Made by a program: the position numbers and the translations under genes. A DNA stretch of 64,000 nucleotides from Crocinitomicaceae bacterium. GTDB taxonomy: Bacteria; Bacteroidota; Bacteroidia; Flavobacteriales_D; Parvicellaceae. Of this stretch, positions 20,705 through 30,555 are shown piece by piece. A model generated the notes under the pieces. It had not been told where the DNA came from. It did not search any database and saw only the letters and a program-made list of their open reading frames with translations. The stretch spans positions 53,499 to 117,498 of the forward strand of contig PAZE01000006.1 in assembly GCA_002716065.1 (NCBI GenBank). The letters run 5' to 3'. Each line of letters starts with the position of its first letter. Within the stretch, counting starts at the first letter, position 1.

Positions 20705-21639
20705 TGCTTCCAAATGATAAAATATATGTAGCGGGTCACAATGGAATGGTGGGTTCTGCAATAGTTAGAAAGCTGTCTTCACAAGGATATAATAATGTTA
20801 TTGTTAAAAATTCTTCAGAGCTAGATTTAAGAAATCAGCATCAAGTACGTTTATTTTTTGAAAAAAATAGACCGAGCTATGTTTTTCTTGCTGCGGCAAA
20901 AGTTGGTGGTATTATAGCTAATAACTCTTTTAAGGCAGATTTTATCTATGATAATTTGATGATTCAAACAAATGTCCTTAATTCTAGCCATCAAACAGGA
21001 GTTGATAAAGTTTTGTTTTTAGGTTCCTCTTGTATTTATCCAAAATTTGCGCGCCAACCTATTTCTGAATCTGAATTATTATCTGGAAGTCTTGAATCAA
21101 CTAATGATGCCTATGCAATTGCAAAAATTGCCGGTATTAAAATGTGTCAATCCTACAGAGAACAACATGGATTTAATTGTATTAGCGTTATGCCTACTAA
21201 TTTATATGGTCCAAATGATAATTACGATTTAAAAAATTCTCATGTTCTGCCCGCTTTAATTAGAAAGTTTCATGAAGCAAAAATTAACAAATTACCGTCT
21301 GTTGAGGTCTGGGGCTCCGGAAATCCTAAAAGAGAATTCCTTCATGTAGATGATTTGGCTGATGCTTGTTTGTTTTTAATGAATAAATACAATTCAAGTG
21401 AAATTATTAATGTTGGTACAGGACAAGATTTATCAATTAATGAATTAGCTTTACTTATTAAGAAGGTGACTGGTTACAAAGGTGAAATTTCTTATAACAC
21501 CAATAAACCTGATGGGACACCAAGAAAACTTTTAGATGTTTCCAAGTTGCAAGCTCTTGGATGGGAGCATAAAATAAATCTTTTAAAAGGAGTTAATAGT
21601 GTTTATGAAGAGTATAGTAAATTATACAAAGCTCAATAG
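20704..21639 (+). CDS. fcl: GDP-L-fucose synthase
   Basis: VAGHNGMVGSAIVRKL, GSSCIYPKFARQPI, YAIAKIAGIKMCQSYREQHG; ATG at 20704 overlaps the gmd stop. Confidence 0.95.
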   Translation: MLPNDKIYVAGHNGMVGSAIVRKLSSQGYNNVIVKNSSELDLRNQHQVRLFFEKNRPSYVFLAAAKVGGIIANNSFKADFIYDNLMIQTNVLNSSHQTGVDKVLFLGSSCIYPKFARQPISESELLSGSLESTNDAYAIAKIAGIKMCQSYREQHGFNCISVMPTNLYGPNDNYDLKNSHVLPALIRKFHEAKINKLPSVEVWGSGNPKREFLHVDDLADACLFLMNKYNSSEIINVGTGQDLSINELALLIKKVTGYKGEISYNTNKPDGTPRKLLDVSKLQALGWEHKINLLKGVNSVYEEYSKLYKAQ

Positions 21640-23179
21640 TAGAGGCTTAGTTTTATGTTGCTTCTTACTTTTTGTTGGAGCCTTTTTTGGTTCTACTTTT
21701 TGTCAAAACAAGAACTTCCCTTTCGAATTTAATTTTCAGCAACGTTTAACAAGTTCTATTAAGCATCGATCCATAAGGCCATATAATGAAGGTATTAATC
21801 AAATAAAGTACACCAACTTTTATGTTGATAGCGCTGAACGAGACTCCAGGTTTTATCGATTTGTTTTTAAAAAAAGCGTTTTAGATGTAGTCGATAACGA
21901 TGTAACTCTAAAAGCAGATCCGCTATTTAATTTTGCAGTTGGCAATTTATCTAACAGTAATCTTTATAGATATTTTACCAACTCTAGAGGTTTTAGGGTG
22001 CTTGCTGATTTAGGAAAAAAGGTTTCGTTTGAAACTAGATTTTACGAAAACCAGATGATTTATCCTGAGTATCTAGATGCTATAGCTGATCAAAGAGGCA
22101 TAGGAATTGGAATAGGTAGGTCAAAACCATTTAAAGATTATGGGCTTGATGCTGCAACAGCATCAGGATATATTTCATATTCACCAAATCAATTAATAAA
22201 TTTTCAATTTGGTCATGGAAGGCACTTTTTTGGAAATGGATATCGTTCTTTATTACTTAGTGATTATGCTCCTAATTACCCTTATTTTTCTGGACAATAT
22301 CTCTTTTTAAATGGTAAAATAGCCTATAAGCATATCACCGCATGGATGCACAGCAGAGATAGAACACCTGGTTCAGGAATTTCTGCCGAAACAATCTATA
22401 AAAGAAAAGCATCTTCTTTTAACCTACTTTCTTTTTCATTAAATGAGAATTTAGAGTTTAGTTTTTTTGAAGGTGTTATTCATAAATCATACGATGAAAA
22501 TTTAGGAACTATACATCCAGATTTTTCATTTTACTTGCCAGTTTTTGGATCATCTATTTTAGTTAATTACCAGGATTCAAAAATCAATCGTGTTTATGGA
22601 GCTTCTTTCTCATCATTATTTGTTAAAAAAATTGAGTTGTATGGACAGACAATGCTACATGAATCCGCAAATTTGGCCTTTCAATCTGGTATTAAATGGC
22701 TTGCACCATTTCAAATAAAAAATAGTTATTTGTTAATAGAATACAATTATATAAAAACATTTTCATATACTGTAGATAGCTCAAGAATTCTTCAAACCTA
22801 CACCCACAATGGGCATGAGCTTGCACATCCTTTAGGAAGTGGAGTGTCTGAGCTAATTATTAAAGGATATTTTGAGCACAAGAAATTTCTTCTTAATGTG
22901 CAATTTTCCAATTTTATAACTGAGTTTTCAGATGATAATCAAGGGGCTGATATTTTTCTACCCCATTCTTCATTAGCTACAGATTTGGTAAAACACAACA
23001 ATACATACTCTTTCATTGAATTAGGGTATTTATTGAATGTTCAAACGCAAATGAAAGTCTTTGTTAGCTTTACTAATAGAACAAATTTATCTGTAATTCA
23101 ACCTACTCAAAACTACCCATCAAAGTTCTTTTTTGTTGGCTTTAGAACCAACTTAATAAATAATTATTATGATCAATAA
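21605..23179 (+). CDS. Capsule assembly Wzi-like outer-membrane protein, paralogue 1
   Basis: ~524 aa with signal peptide, beta-barrel-like sequence and GHGRHFFGNGYRSLLLSDYAPNYPYF, shared with the protein at 24289..25809. Confidence 0.75.
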   Translation: MKSIVNYTKLNSRGLVLCCFLLFVGAFFGSTFCQNKNFPFEFNFQQRLTSSIKHRSIRPYNEGINQIKYTNFYVDSAERDSRFYRFVFKKSVLDVVDNDVTLKADPLFNFAVGNLSNSNLYRYFTNSRGFRVLADLGKKVSFETRFYENQMIYPEYLDAIADQRGIGIGIGRSKPFKDYGLDAATASGYISYSPNQLINFQFGHGRHFFGNGYRSLLLSDYAPNYPYFSGQYLFLNGKIAYKHITAWMHSRDRTPGSGISAETIYKRKASSFNLLSFSLNENLEFSFFEGVIHKSYDENLGTIHPDFSFYLPVFGSSILVNYQDSKINRVYGASFSSLFVKKIELYGQTMLHESANLAFQSGIKWLAPFQIKNSYLLIEYNYIKTFSYTVDSSRILQTYTHNGHELAHPLGSGVSELIIKGYFEHKKFLLNVQFSNFITEFSDDNQGADIFLPHSSLATDLVKHNNTYSFIELGYLLNVQTQMKVFVSFTNRTNLSVIQPTQNYPSKFFFVGFRTNLINNYYDQ

Positions 23180-23188
23180 CAATAAGAT

Positions 23189-24289
23189 ATGACAGGTAGT
23201 TTAATTCTTTTTTTGGGTTTTATAAGTGCATTTGTTGTTGTTTTTTTAGCAACACCATCTTTGATTAAAGTAGCTAAGCTTAAACACTTAGTGGATGAGC
23301 CAAAGGAACAGAGAAAGATGCATGGTTGGAGTATTCCTACAATTGGAGGAATAGTTATTTTTGGATCTGTTATTTTTTCTTACTCTCTTTGGTTCCCTGA
23401 AAAGTATAATCACATTCCTCATATGCTAACCAACTTTAAAGCCCTTACTGCTTGTTTAATCATTTTATTTTTTGTTGGAATAAAAGATGATATAATAGGA
23501 ACTGCTCCTGCAAAAAAGCTAATTGCACATTTTGTAGTTGGGTTTATTTTAGTAATAATGGCAGACATTAGAATTTATGATATGCATGGAATTTTTGGTG
23601 TTTATCAAAAATTGGATCTTTGGCAAAGTTATTTACTGTCCTTTTTTGTGTATATAGTTATAATTAATGCGGTTAATTTAATAGATGGGTTAGATGGGTT
23701 GGCTGCCGGAATAGGGTTGTTGGCTTCTGTTGCCTTTGGATTTATTTTTTACTATTCAGAAAATGTTCCGCTTTCCTTATTGGCATTTGTTCTTTCAGGT
23801 TCATTATTAGGGTTTTTAATTTTCAATTTTTCTCCAGCAAGAATATTTATGGGAGATTCTGGTTCTTTGCTAATTGGTTTGGTGCTTTGTGTTTTGGCTA
23901 TAAACTCTATAAGTGAAGATTATTCTAATTCACCTGATTGGTTGAGTTTGCTTAATAAACCTGTTCTTGCCATGTCTATTTTGGTTTATCCTTTAGTTGA
24001 TACAATTAGAGTTTTTAGTTTAAGGGTAATGAGAGGAAAATCTCCTCTTGTTGCAGATAAAAATCATATTCACCATCATCTTTCAAGAAGGGGGTTAGGT
24101 CACATAGGCTCAGATTTGTTACTTTATTTATACACCTTATTGATCGTTTCATCACAGGTGATATTGCAATTGTATTTTGAAGTTCAACAGCCAACTATTG
24201 TTTTTTTAGTTCAGCTTTTTATTTCTATTTCTATAATGTTACTTGTATTTATACTTATAAAACCTAAAGGAAAAAAGCTTGAAAATTAA
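23189..24289 (+). CDS. MraY/WecA-like undecaprenyl-phosphate glycosyltransferase
   Basis: 366 aa multi-TM; NAVNLIDGLDGLAAG, FMGDSGSLLIG, HIHHHLSRRGL. Confidence 0.93.
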   Translation: MTGSLILFLGFISAFVVVFLATPSLIKVAKLKHLVDEPKEQRKMHGWSIPTIGGIVIFGSVIFSYSLWFPEKYNHIPHMLTNFKALTACLIILFFVGIKDDIIGTAPAKKLIAHFVVGFILVIMADIRIYDMHGIFGVYQKLDLWQSYLLSFFVYIVIINAVNLIDGLDGLAAGIGLLASVAFGFIFYYSENVPLSLLAFVLSGSLLGFLIFNFSPARIFMGDSGSLLIGLVLCVLAINSISEDYSNSPDWLSLLNKPVLAMSILVYPLVDTIRVFSLRVMRGKSPLVADKNHIHHHLSRRGLGHIGSDLLLYLYTLLIVSSQVILQLYFEVQQPTIVFLVQLFISISIMLLVFILIKPKGKKLEN

Positions 24290-25809
24290 TGTTTAGAGTC
24301 TGTTTAAATATCGCTTTGTTATTATTGTTTTTTTCAATTAAAGGGCAGCATTATTTTTATGGCAATACTCAGCGTTTATATTCATTAGAGGCTATTGCAT
24401 ATCAGTCTGGTAACAATGCTCATTCAATAACAAAACCATATAATTTTCATGTTGAAAATAAGTGTTCTTTTTCTGATTCTATTTTTCAATTAGGTGTTTT
24501 TGGATATGGGTCAGACACCAATTCTTCAAGGGCGGTTATTCTTCCTGTTTTTGATATTGATTTTCAACTATCTCCAACAACCAACAACACATATTTGTCT
24601 AGTGGTTTTGGTGTTCAATGTGAGTTAAATTTTCATCCTAAGGTTTCATTTTTTTCACGTTATAGTTATCGTTCTGGGCAAGCTTCTGAATATATTCTAG
24701 CTTCAATTAATAATAGAGGAACTATTCAGGGATTAGGCTTTTTAGAAGATTCAAGTAATCAATTTAAAATTCATGAATTGGATTTGAATTTATCTGCGGC
24801 TTTAAATGATTATTTTTTAGTTTCTATCGGAAGAGGAAAAAATTTTTGGGGTGATGGTCATCGTTCTCTTTTGCTTTCAGACTTTGCTCCGTCTTATCCT
24901 TATTTAAGAATAGAGTCTGAGTTTTGGAAGGTTAAATACATTAATTTGTATTCTGTTCATAGAGACCATTTTTACAGTTCAGATAAACAAAATAAATTCT
25001 CTTCTTCACACTTATTAAGTTGGAATATTATTGACGGTCTTAATTTGTCTGTTTTTGAATCTGTTGTATGGTCTGGTAAAGACTCTCTAAACAGAAGAAA
25101 TTTTGACGTAAATTATCTTAACCCTATCATCTTTTTTAGACCTGTAGAATACAATATAGGTTCAGCAGATAATTCTTTTCTGGGAATGAATCTGAAAGCT
25201 ACTATTTTTAAAAAGCATGTTCTTTACTCCCAACTTATTTTAGATGAATTTTTACTTAAAGAAATAAGAGCTTCACAGGGATGGTGGGCTAATAAATATG
25301 GATTTCAGCTGGGATATAAATGTTTTGATATTTTTAAGCTAAAAGGATTGGGGGTTCAATTGGAGTACAACAGAGTAAGACCTTTTACTTATTCTCACGT
25401 TAGCTCTTTACAAAATTATGGCAACGCCAATCAATCATTAGCTCACCCATTGGAGTCAAATTTCAGTGAGATTTTAACTAGATTACTCTTTCAAAAAGAT
25501 AATTTTTCATGCCAATTGACCTATGCTTATCAACAGCATGGAGGCAACACTTTTGGCAATTACGGAGGAGATATGTTTTCCAGTTATTCTACTAGAATGG
25601 GTGATTACAATCATTCTGTTTTACAGGGAGATTTAATCCAACAACATTACTTAGGTTTAAACTTGTCCTATTTACTTATTGCTAAGTCGAACACTGCTTT
25701 TTTTAGCAGATTGGATTTTAGAAATTATTTAACTCTTCAAAAAGAAAACAATTTACTTTTTTCAATGGGGATAAGGTCTAATATTTGGAACACCTACTTA
25801 GATTATTAA
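24289..25809 (+). CDS. Capsule assembly Wzi-like outer-membrane protein, paralogue 2
   Basis: 506 aa; SIGRGKNFWGDGHRSLLLSDFAPSYPYL and LAHPLESNFSEIL parallel paralogue 1. Confidence 0.75.
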   Translation: MFRVCLNIALLLLFFSIKGQHYFYGNTQRLYSLEAIAYQSGNNAHSITKPYNFHVENKCSFSDSIFQLGVFGYGSDTNSSRAVILPVFDIDFQLSPTTNNTYLSSGFGVQCELNFHPKVSFFSRYSYRSGQASEYILASINNRGTIQGLGFLEDSSNQFKIHELDLNLSAALNDYFLVSIGRGKNFWGDGHRSLLLSDFAPSYPYLRIESEFWKVKYINLYSVHRDHFYSSDKQNKFSSSHLLSWNIIDGLNLSVFESVVWSGKDSLNRRNFDVNYLNPIIFFRPVEYNIGSADNSFLGMNLKATIFKKHVLYSQLILDEFLLKEIRASQGWWANKYGFQLGYKCFDIFKLKGLGVQLEYNRVRPFTYSHVSSLQNYGNANQSLAHPLESNFSEILTRLLFQKDNFSCQLTYAYQQHGGNTFGNYGGDMFSSYSTRMGDYNHSVLQGDLIQQHYLGLNLSYLLIAKSNTAFFSRLDFRNYLTLQKENNLLFSMGIRSNIWNTYLDY

Positions 25810-25812
25810 TTA

Positions 25813-26733
25813 TTGTTGAAAAAAATTATTTTTGCACCGCATATGCAAAAAGAAGTTAAAGAATCATCTTCAGCTCAATTTTCTGTTAAGCTTAAAGTTA
25901 AAGGTTATGCTGACCTTCTTAAGCTCAGACTTTCTGCATTGGTAGTGGTAAGCGCAATTTTAGGTTATTTTATTGCACCTGGCGAAGCTGATTTAACTGC
26001 TGTTGTTTATCTTTTTCTAGGGGGGTTTCTTGTTACAGGAGCTTCAAACGCATTAAATCAAGTTTGGGAAAGGGATTTAGATAAGTTAATGTCTAGAACT
26101 CAAAATCGACCTATTCCCACTGGAGTTCTTAGCGTTAAAGAAAGCTTATTTTTTGCTGTTTGCTGTTTTTTAATTGGAATTTTCTTGCTTTGGAAAATAA
26201 ATTTTTCATGTGCTGTTTTAGGGGCTTTTGCCTTAGGATCATATGTATTTGTGTATACTCCCTTAAAAACAGTAAGCCCAATTGCTGTACTAGTTGGTGC
26301 TTTTCCAGGAAGTATTCCTCCAATGCTTGGTTATGTTGCAGCATCAGGTACATTTGGTTTGGAGCCAGGTATTTTATTTTTTATTCAGTTTTTTTGGCAA
26401 TTTCCTCATTTTTGGTCCATAGCCTGGAGCCTTGATGAGGATTATAAAAAGGCGGGTTTTAAAATGTTGCCATCAGGATTTAGAGATAAAAAAAGTGCGT
26501 TTCAAATTATGCTCTATACAGCTTTTTTAATTCCTGTTTCTATGCTTCCATGGGTTGTTGAAATTAGTGGTGTTTTTTCTATGTTTCTAGCAATAATTTT
26601 TGGGATATTAATTTTAATTCCTGCTGTAAGATTACATCAAAGTTTAAAAATGAAATACGCTAAACAAGTAATGTTTTATTCTTTTGCCTATTTACCTTTG
26701 TTGTTGTTAATATTTTTTCTTGATAAAGTTTAA
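25813..26733 (+). CDS. cyoE: Protoheme IX farnesyltransferase (heme O synthase)
   Basis: UbiA-family multi-TM; ASNALNQVWERDLDKLMSRTQNRPIPTG, FPHFWSIAWSLDEDYKKAGFKMLP. ATG at 25843 may be the true start. Confidence 0.93.
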   Translation: MLKKIIFAPHMQKEVKESSSAQFSVKLKVKGYADLLKLRLSALVVVSAILGYFIAPGEADLTAVVYLFLGGFLVTGASNALNQVWERDLDKLMSRTQNRPIPTGVLSVKESLFFAVCCFLIGIFLLWKINFSCAVLGAFALGSYVFVYTPLKTVSPIAVLVGAFPGSIPPMLGYVAASGTFGLEPGILFFIQFFWQFPHFWSIAWSLDEDYKKAGFKMLPSGFRDKKSAFQIMLYTAFLIPVSMLPWVVEISGVFSMFLAIIFGILILIPAVRLHQSLKMKYAKQVMFYSFAYLPLLLLIFFLDKV

Positions 26734-26736
26734 TTC

Positions 26737-27996
26737 ATGAGTTTTTCTTCAAATACGAAGCCTAAAAGAACAGATAAAATAAATGTATACTCAAGCCTAG
26801 TATATGTTGGTGTTGTTTCAAGTATTATGTTTTTTGCTGGTTTAAGTAGTGCAGTATTGGTTAGAAAAATGGATAAGTTTTGGGTAAACATCCATCTCCC
26901 CGAATTTTTTATGTACAGCACATTGGTTATTTTAATTAGTAGTCTTACCCTAATTATTTCTTTTCGTGCCGCAAAAAAAGGAAATTTAAAACAGCTTAAA
27001 GGGTATCTTATTCTTTCATTAATCTTGGGGTTTAGTTTTTGTGTATTTCAATATTTTGGCTGGAAACAGTACTACAACAGTGGGAATGCTGTAAAATCTT
27101 TTATTACTTATGTATACGGTCAGTACGGTCAAACATATTATTTGACTAAAGATGGAGATAATATTTCCTACAATGGTAACAACTACGAGATTGATGGTGT
27201 TGAGTTGTCTTCCAAGGAGGTTGAACAAATGCAACGTTTTGCTTATCAAATCTGTGGGGATGATTATGGGTATAAGTCAAAAAAAATTGCGGTTAAAAAT
27301 TACAACAAACCTTTTGCTGTTCATAGATCTACTGATAACAAGCAAGTTCAGTTCAATAATGGTAGTCCTTTTATAGATAATGTTAATTTATCTGAAGTTG
27401 ATAGAGATGAACTTTTCAAGTTCGCTTTTGGAATTTATCAGAACAAACCTTTTTTCATGTTGGAGGGAGAATATGGAAAAGACTTTTCTTTTTCATTAAA
27501 TGGTGAGGATTTATATTACGATAAGAAGAGATTATTTTTCCCTGAAAGAAGACTTAATGATCAGGAAATAAAATCAATTGAAAAGACCGTATTTCAGGGA
27601 GGGCAGGAGTACATTGTTCGAAATGGAGAGGTAACAATAAATGGAGAAACTGTAGATCTTGCAGAGTTTGAAACTTATTTTATGCTAAATAATGGCATTG
27701 AAATTGAGCTTAAAAATGGTGTTTGGACTCAGCTTAGGCAAGAATTAAACTCTACACAGTATGGAGAGTTTTTTCAAACCACTAATGTTTCAAGTAGTTT
27801 TGTTTGGGTTTTAACGGTGGCACATTTTTTACATATTCTTCTAGGATTAACAATCTTGTTGGTAGTTTTTATTAGATCAACAATGAATAAATACAACGAA
27901 AATAATCAGGCTGGTCTAAAAGCAGGAAGTATATTTTGGCATTTTATTGGGCTTTTGTGGGTCTATTTATATGTATTTTTAGAATATATTAACTAA
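26737..27996 (+). CDS. Heme-copper oxidase subunit III-like protein with large soluble insertion
   Basis: Subunit III-like TM segments at both ends (YFGWKQYYNSGNAV ... SSSFVWVLTVAHFLHILLGLTILL...FWHFIGLLWVYLYVFLEYIN) separated by ~220 hydrophilic residues. Confidence 0.85.
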   Translation: MSFSSNTKPKRTDKINVYSSLVYVGVVSSIMFFAGLSSAVLVRKMDKFWVNIHLPEFFMYSTLVILISSLTLIISFRAAKKGNLKQLKGYLILSLILGFSFCVFQYFGWKQYYNSGNAVKSFITYVYGQYGQTYYLTKDGDNISYNGNNYEIDGVELSSKEVEQMQRFAYQICGDDYGYKSKKIAVKNYNKPFAVHRSTDNKQVQFNNGSPFIDNVNLSEVDRDELFKFAFGIYQNKPFFMLEGEYGKDFSFSLNGEDLYYDKKRLFFPERRLNDQEIKSIEKTVFQGGQEYIVRNGEVTINGETVDLAEFETYFMLNNGIEIELKNGVWTQLRQELNSTQYGEFFQTTNVSSSFVWVLTVAHFLHILLGLTILLVVFIRSTMNKYNENNQAGLKAGSIFWHFIGLLWVYLYVFLEYIN

Positions 27997-28020
27997 ACTT
28001 GTAGTCGAAAAGTAAGTCAT

Positions 28021-28836
28021 ATGGCACAGCACGCAGAAAATATTACCAAAGAAGAACTTTGGGGGGGGAATGGATCTCCATTTAGAATTTCTTATGGGAA
28101 ACAATGGATGTGGATGTTTTTGGTCTCCGATGCTCTAACTTTTGGATCCTTATTAACTGCCTATGGTTTTGCTCGTCATCAGGCTGATGCTTGGCCAATT
28201 GGGGAGGAAACATTTAATGCTATGCCTTTTTTAGGTAATGGCTATCCTTTGCTTTATGTGGCTTTAATGACTTTTATCCTTATTGTGAGTTCTGTAACAA
28301 TGGTACTTGCTGTTGAAGCAGGTCATCGATTAGATAAAAAGGGAGTAACTAAGTGGCTGCTGTTAACCGTAGTTGGTGGATTGTTTTTTGTTGGTTCTCA
28401 AGCTTGGGAATGGTATCACTTTATTCATGGTACTCACTATGGTAGTGTGTTAACTGCTGATGGTTGGGCTGTTGTAGATTATGTTAATGAAGGTAAAGAC
28501 TTAATTCTAAAGTTTGGTAGAGGTGTCATTGTTGATGGTGCTGCTGCGCAGTCCTTATTCGATGGTGCTACTGCAACAATGCAGGGAGCTAATTTAATTG
28601 AAAATGAATATGCTCCTGAGGTTCCTCAGTATGCAAATTTCTTTTTCTTCATTACAGGGTTTCATGGTTTTCACGTTTTCTCAGGTGTTGTTTTTAACTT
28701 GATTATTTTAATCAACGTTATTCGTGGTGTTTACGATAAAAGAGGACATTTTGAAATGGTTGAAAAAGTAGGGTTATACTGGCACTTTGTAGATTTAGTT
28801 TGGGTATTTGTGTTTACTTTTTTCTACCTTGTATAA
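28021..28836 (+). CDS. ctaE: Cytochrome c oxidase subunit III
   Basis: WMWMFLVSDALTFGSLL, QAWEWYHFIHG, TGFHGFHVFSGVVFNLI, GLYWHFVDLVWVFVFTFFYL. Confidence 0.93.
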   Translation: MAQHAENITKEELWGGNGSPFRISYGKQWMWMFLVSDALTFGSLLTAYGFARHQADAWPIGEETFNAMPFLGNGYPLLYVALMTFILIVSSVTMVLAVEAGHRLDKKGVTKWLLLTVVGGLFFVGSQAWEWYHFIHGTHYGSVLTADGWAVVDYVNEGKDLILKFGRGVIVDGAAAQSLFDGATATMQGANLIENEYAPEVPQYANFFFFITGFHGFHVFSGVVFNLIILINVIRGVYDKRGHFEMVEKVGLYWHFVDLVWVFVFTFFYLV

Positions 28837-28845
28837 TACGTTATT

Positions 28846-29247
28846 ATGGAAAGAGACGATTTAATTCACGACAATTTATACTCTTTATCAGCAAATCATG
28901 ATGAGGAACACGGTAAAGCAATTCGTAAAAAAATATGGCAAGTAACAGCCATTTTGACGGCAATTACTATTGTTGAGGTATGTACAGGTGCATTTATAAA
29001 GCAATATTATGAGGGTGTTGCCAATGAGTTTTGGTGGATAATTAAATGGTCTTTTATTATCCTAACTGTTGTTAAGGCCGCGTATATTGTTCTTGTTTTC
29101 ATGCACTTGGGTGATGAAAGAAAGAACTTTAAATGGGTTATACTAGGGCCATATATTTTATTTATTGCATATTTAATTTTCATTTGTCTTTCTGAAGCCT
29201 CCTATTGGAACGAAGTATTTAATGGTCCGGGCAGTATAACTCCATGA
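28846..29247 (+). CDS. Cytochrome c oxidase subunit IV-like family protein
   Basis: 133 aa with 3 TM segments; IWQVTAILTAITIVEVCTGAF...VFMHLGDERKNFKWVIL. Confidence 0.85.
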   Translation: MERDDLIHDNLYSLSANHDEEHGKAIRKKIWQVTAILTAITIVEVCTGAFIKQYYEGVANEFWWIIKWSFIILTVVKAAYIVLVFMHLGDERKNFKWVILGPYILFIAYLIFICLSEASYWNEVFNGPGSITP

Positions 29248-29909
29248 TAAATAATTTAAAATTTCTTATCCCCAAGAAAGGTGCAATAATACTTTCTTCA
29301 ATATTAATTTTTTTTCTTGCGCTTATTTTTTTCTTAACCAAAGGAGATCCTGTATTTCCTCCTTTACCAACGTTTGCTAAAGTTGAAAAAGAAGTTTCTT
29401 TTAAAAATGAAAATGGAAAAATTATTACTAAAAAAGATTTAGAGGGTAAAATACTCTTGGTAAATTATTTATCTACAACCTGTCCTTTAAATTTTCCAAA
29501 AGAATGCCCTATTAGTTTTGGAGTGTTTAAATTTTTCATTTACAATCAGCTAGTAGATAATACGGGGTTTAAAGACGTTAGAGTAGTTTCTGTTTTTTTA
29601 GACTCAACTGATTCAGAAACCTTTTCAAAAAAAATTAAAGAATTTAGAGCATATCATCAGTTAGATTCTGAAAAATGGATCTTTGTTCAAGGAAATGAAA
29701 ACCCATTTTTTGACGTGAATCTATCTCAGGGAAATCCATGGAATAAAAAGGACACTATTTATGGATACGAAAAAGAGGCCTACATTATGACCTTAATGAT
29801 TGATAAAGAATTTAACGTAAGAGGAAAATACATGACTATATTGGCTCCTGAAGTTAGAAGAATTACTAAGGAGATTAGCTTACTTATAAGGGAGGAAAAT
29901 GAAAATTAG
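29244..29909 (+). CDS. Divergent SCO/thioredoxin-fold membrane-anchored protein
   Basis: N-terminal TM then ILLVNYLSTTCPLNFPKECPISF...VSVFLDSTDS; resembles SCO but lacks the CxxxC spacing. Confidence 0.65.
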   Translation: MINNLKFLIPKKGAIILSSILIFFLALIFFLTKGDPVFPPLPTFAKVEKEVSFKNENGKIITKKDLEGKILLVNYLSTTCPLNFPKECPISFGVFKFFIYNQLVDNTGFKDVRVVSVFLDSTDSETFSKKIKEFRAYHQLDSEKWIFVQGNENPFFDVNLSQGNPWNKKDTIYGYEKEAYIMTLMIDKEFNVRGKYMTILAPEVRRITKEISLLIREENEN

Positions 29910-30513
29910 CGGCTTATTTTTTCTAATGCTTTTTTGTTTTTCGAGTTGTGTTTCAATTACTGAAAAACCGTTACCTATTTATGGATATAAAGAGTTTGAT
30001 GATCTTCAAGAAAACGACACCTTATATCACACTATACCAAAATGGTCCTTTGTAAATCAATATGGAGAACAGGTTAACTCTTCATTTTACGAAGGAGAAA
30101 TTTACGTTGTTTATTTCTTTTTTAGCCATTGTCCTACTATCTGTCCAGCTATGACCATGAACATGGTTAAGCTACAGCAACAAACCACAGCATTGGATAT
30201 TAAATTTCTGTCTTTTACTGTAGACCCCAAAAAAGATTCTTCTGAAAGGCTGTTCTGGTATCAGGACGCTTTTGGAATTAATGGTGAAAATTGGAATTTG
30301 CTAACTGGAAATCAAAACGCTATATATTCTCTAGGAGTTAATGGTTTTTTAGTTCCTAATCAAGAGGATGCTCTTGCTCCTGGGGGGTTTTTACATTCAG
30401 AAAAAATTATGCTTATTGATTCTAAGGGAAGAATTAGAGGATATTACGATGGAACTGATGAAGATCAAGTAGCAGTTATCTTAAATGATATTTCAAGGTT
30501 AAAACAAGAATAA
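29899..30513 (+). CDS. SCO1/SenC family copper chaperone
   Basis: YVVYFFFSHCPTICPAMTMNM, FLSFTVDPKKDS, FLHSEKIMLIDSKGRIRGYYDG. Confidence 0.93.
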   Translation: MKISGLFFLMLFCFSSCVSITEKPLPIYGYKEFDDLQENDTLYHTIPKWSFVNQYGEQVNSSFYEGEIYVVYFFFSHCPTICPAMTMNMVKLQQQTTALDIKFLSFTVDPKKDSSERLFWYQDAFGINGENWNLLTGNQNAIYSLGVNGFLVPNQEDALAPGGFLHSEKIMLIDSKGRIRGYYDGTDEDQVAVILNDISRLKQE

Positions 30514-30555
30514 ACACTTTTTTATTTATTTGTAATAATCAATTAAATTTGAAGT

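Noticed and set aside
26135-26435. Overlapping ORFs within cyoE on both strands
   Set aside because: Alternative frames of a clearly coding UbiA-family gene.
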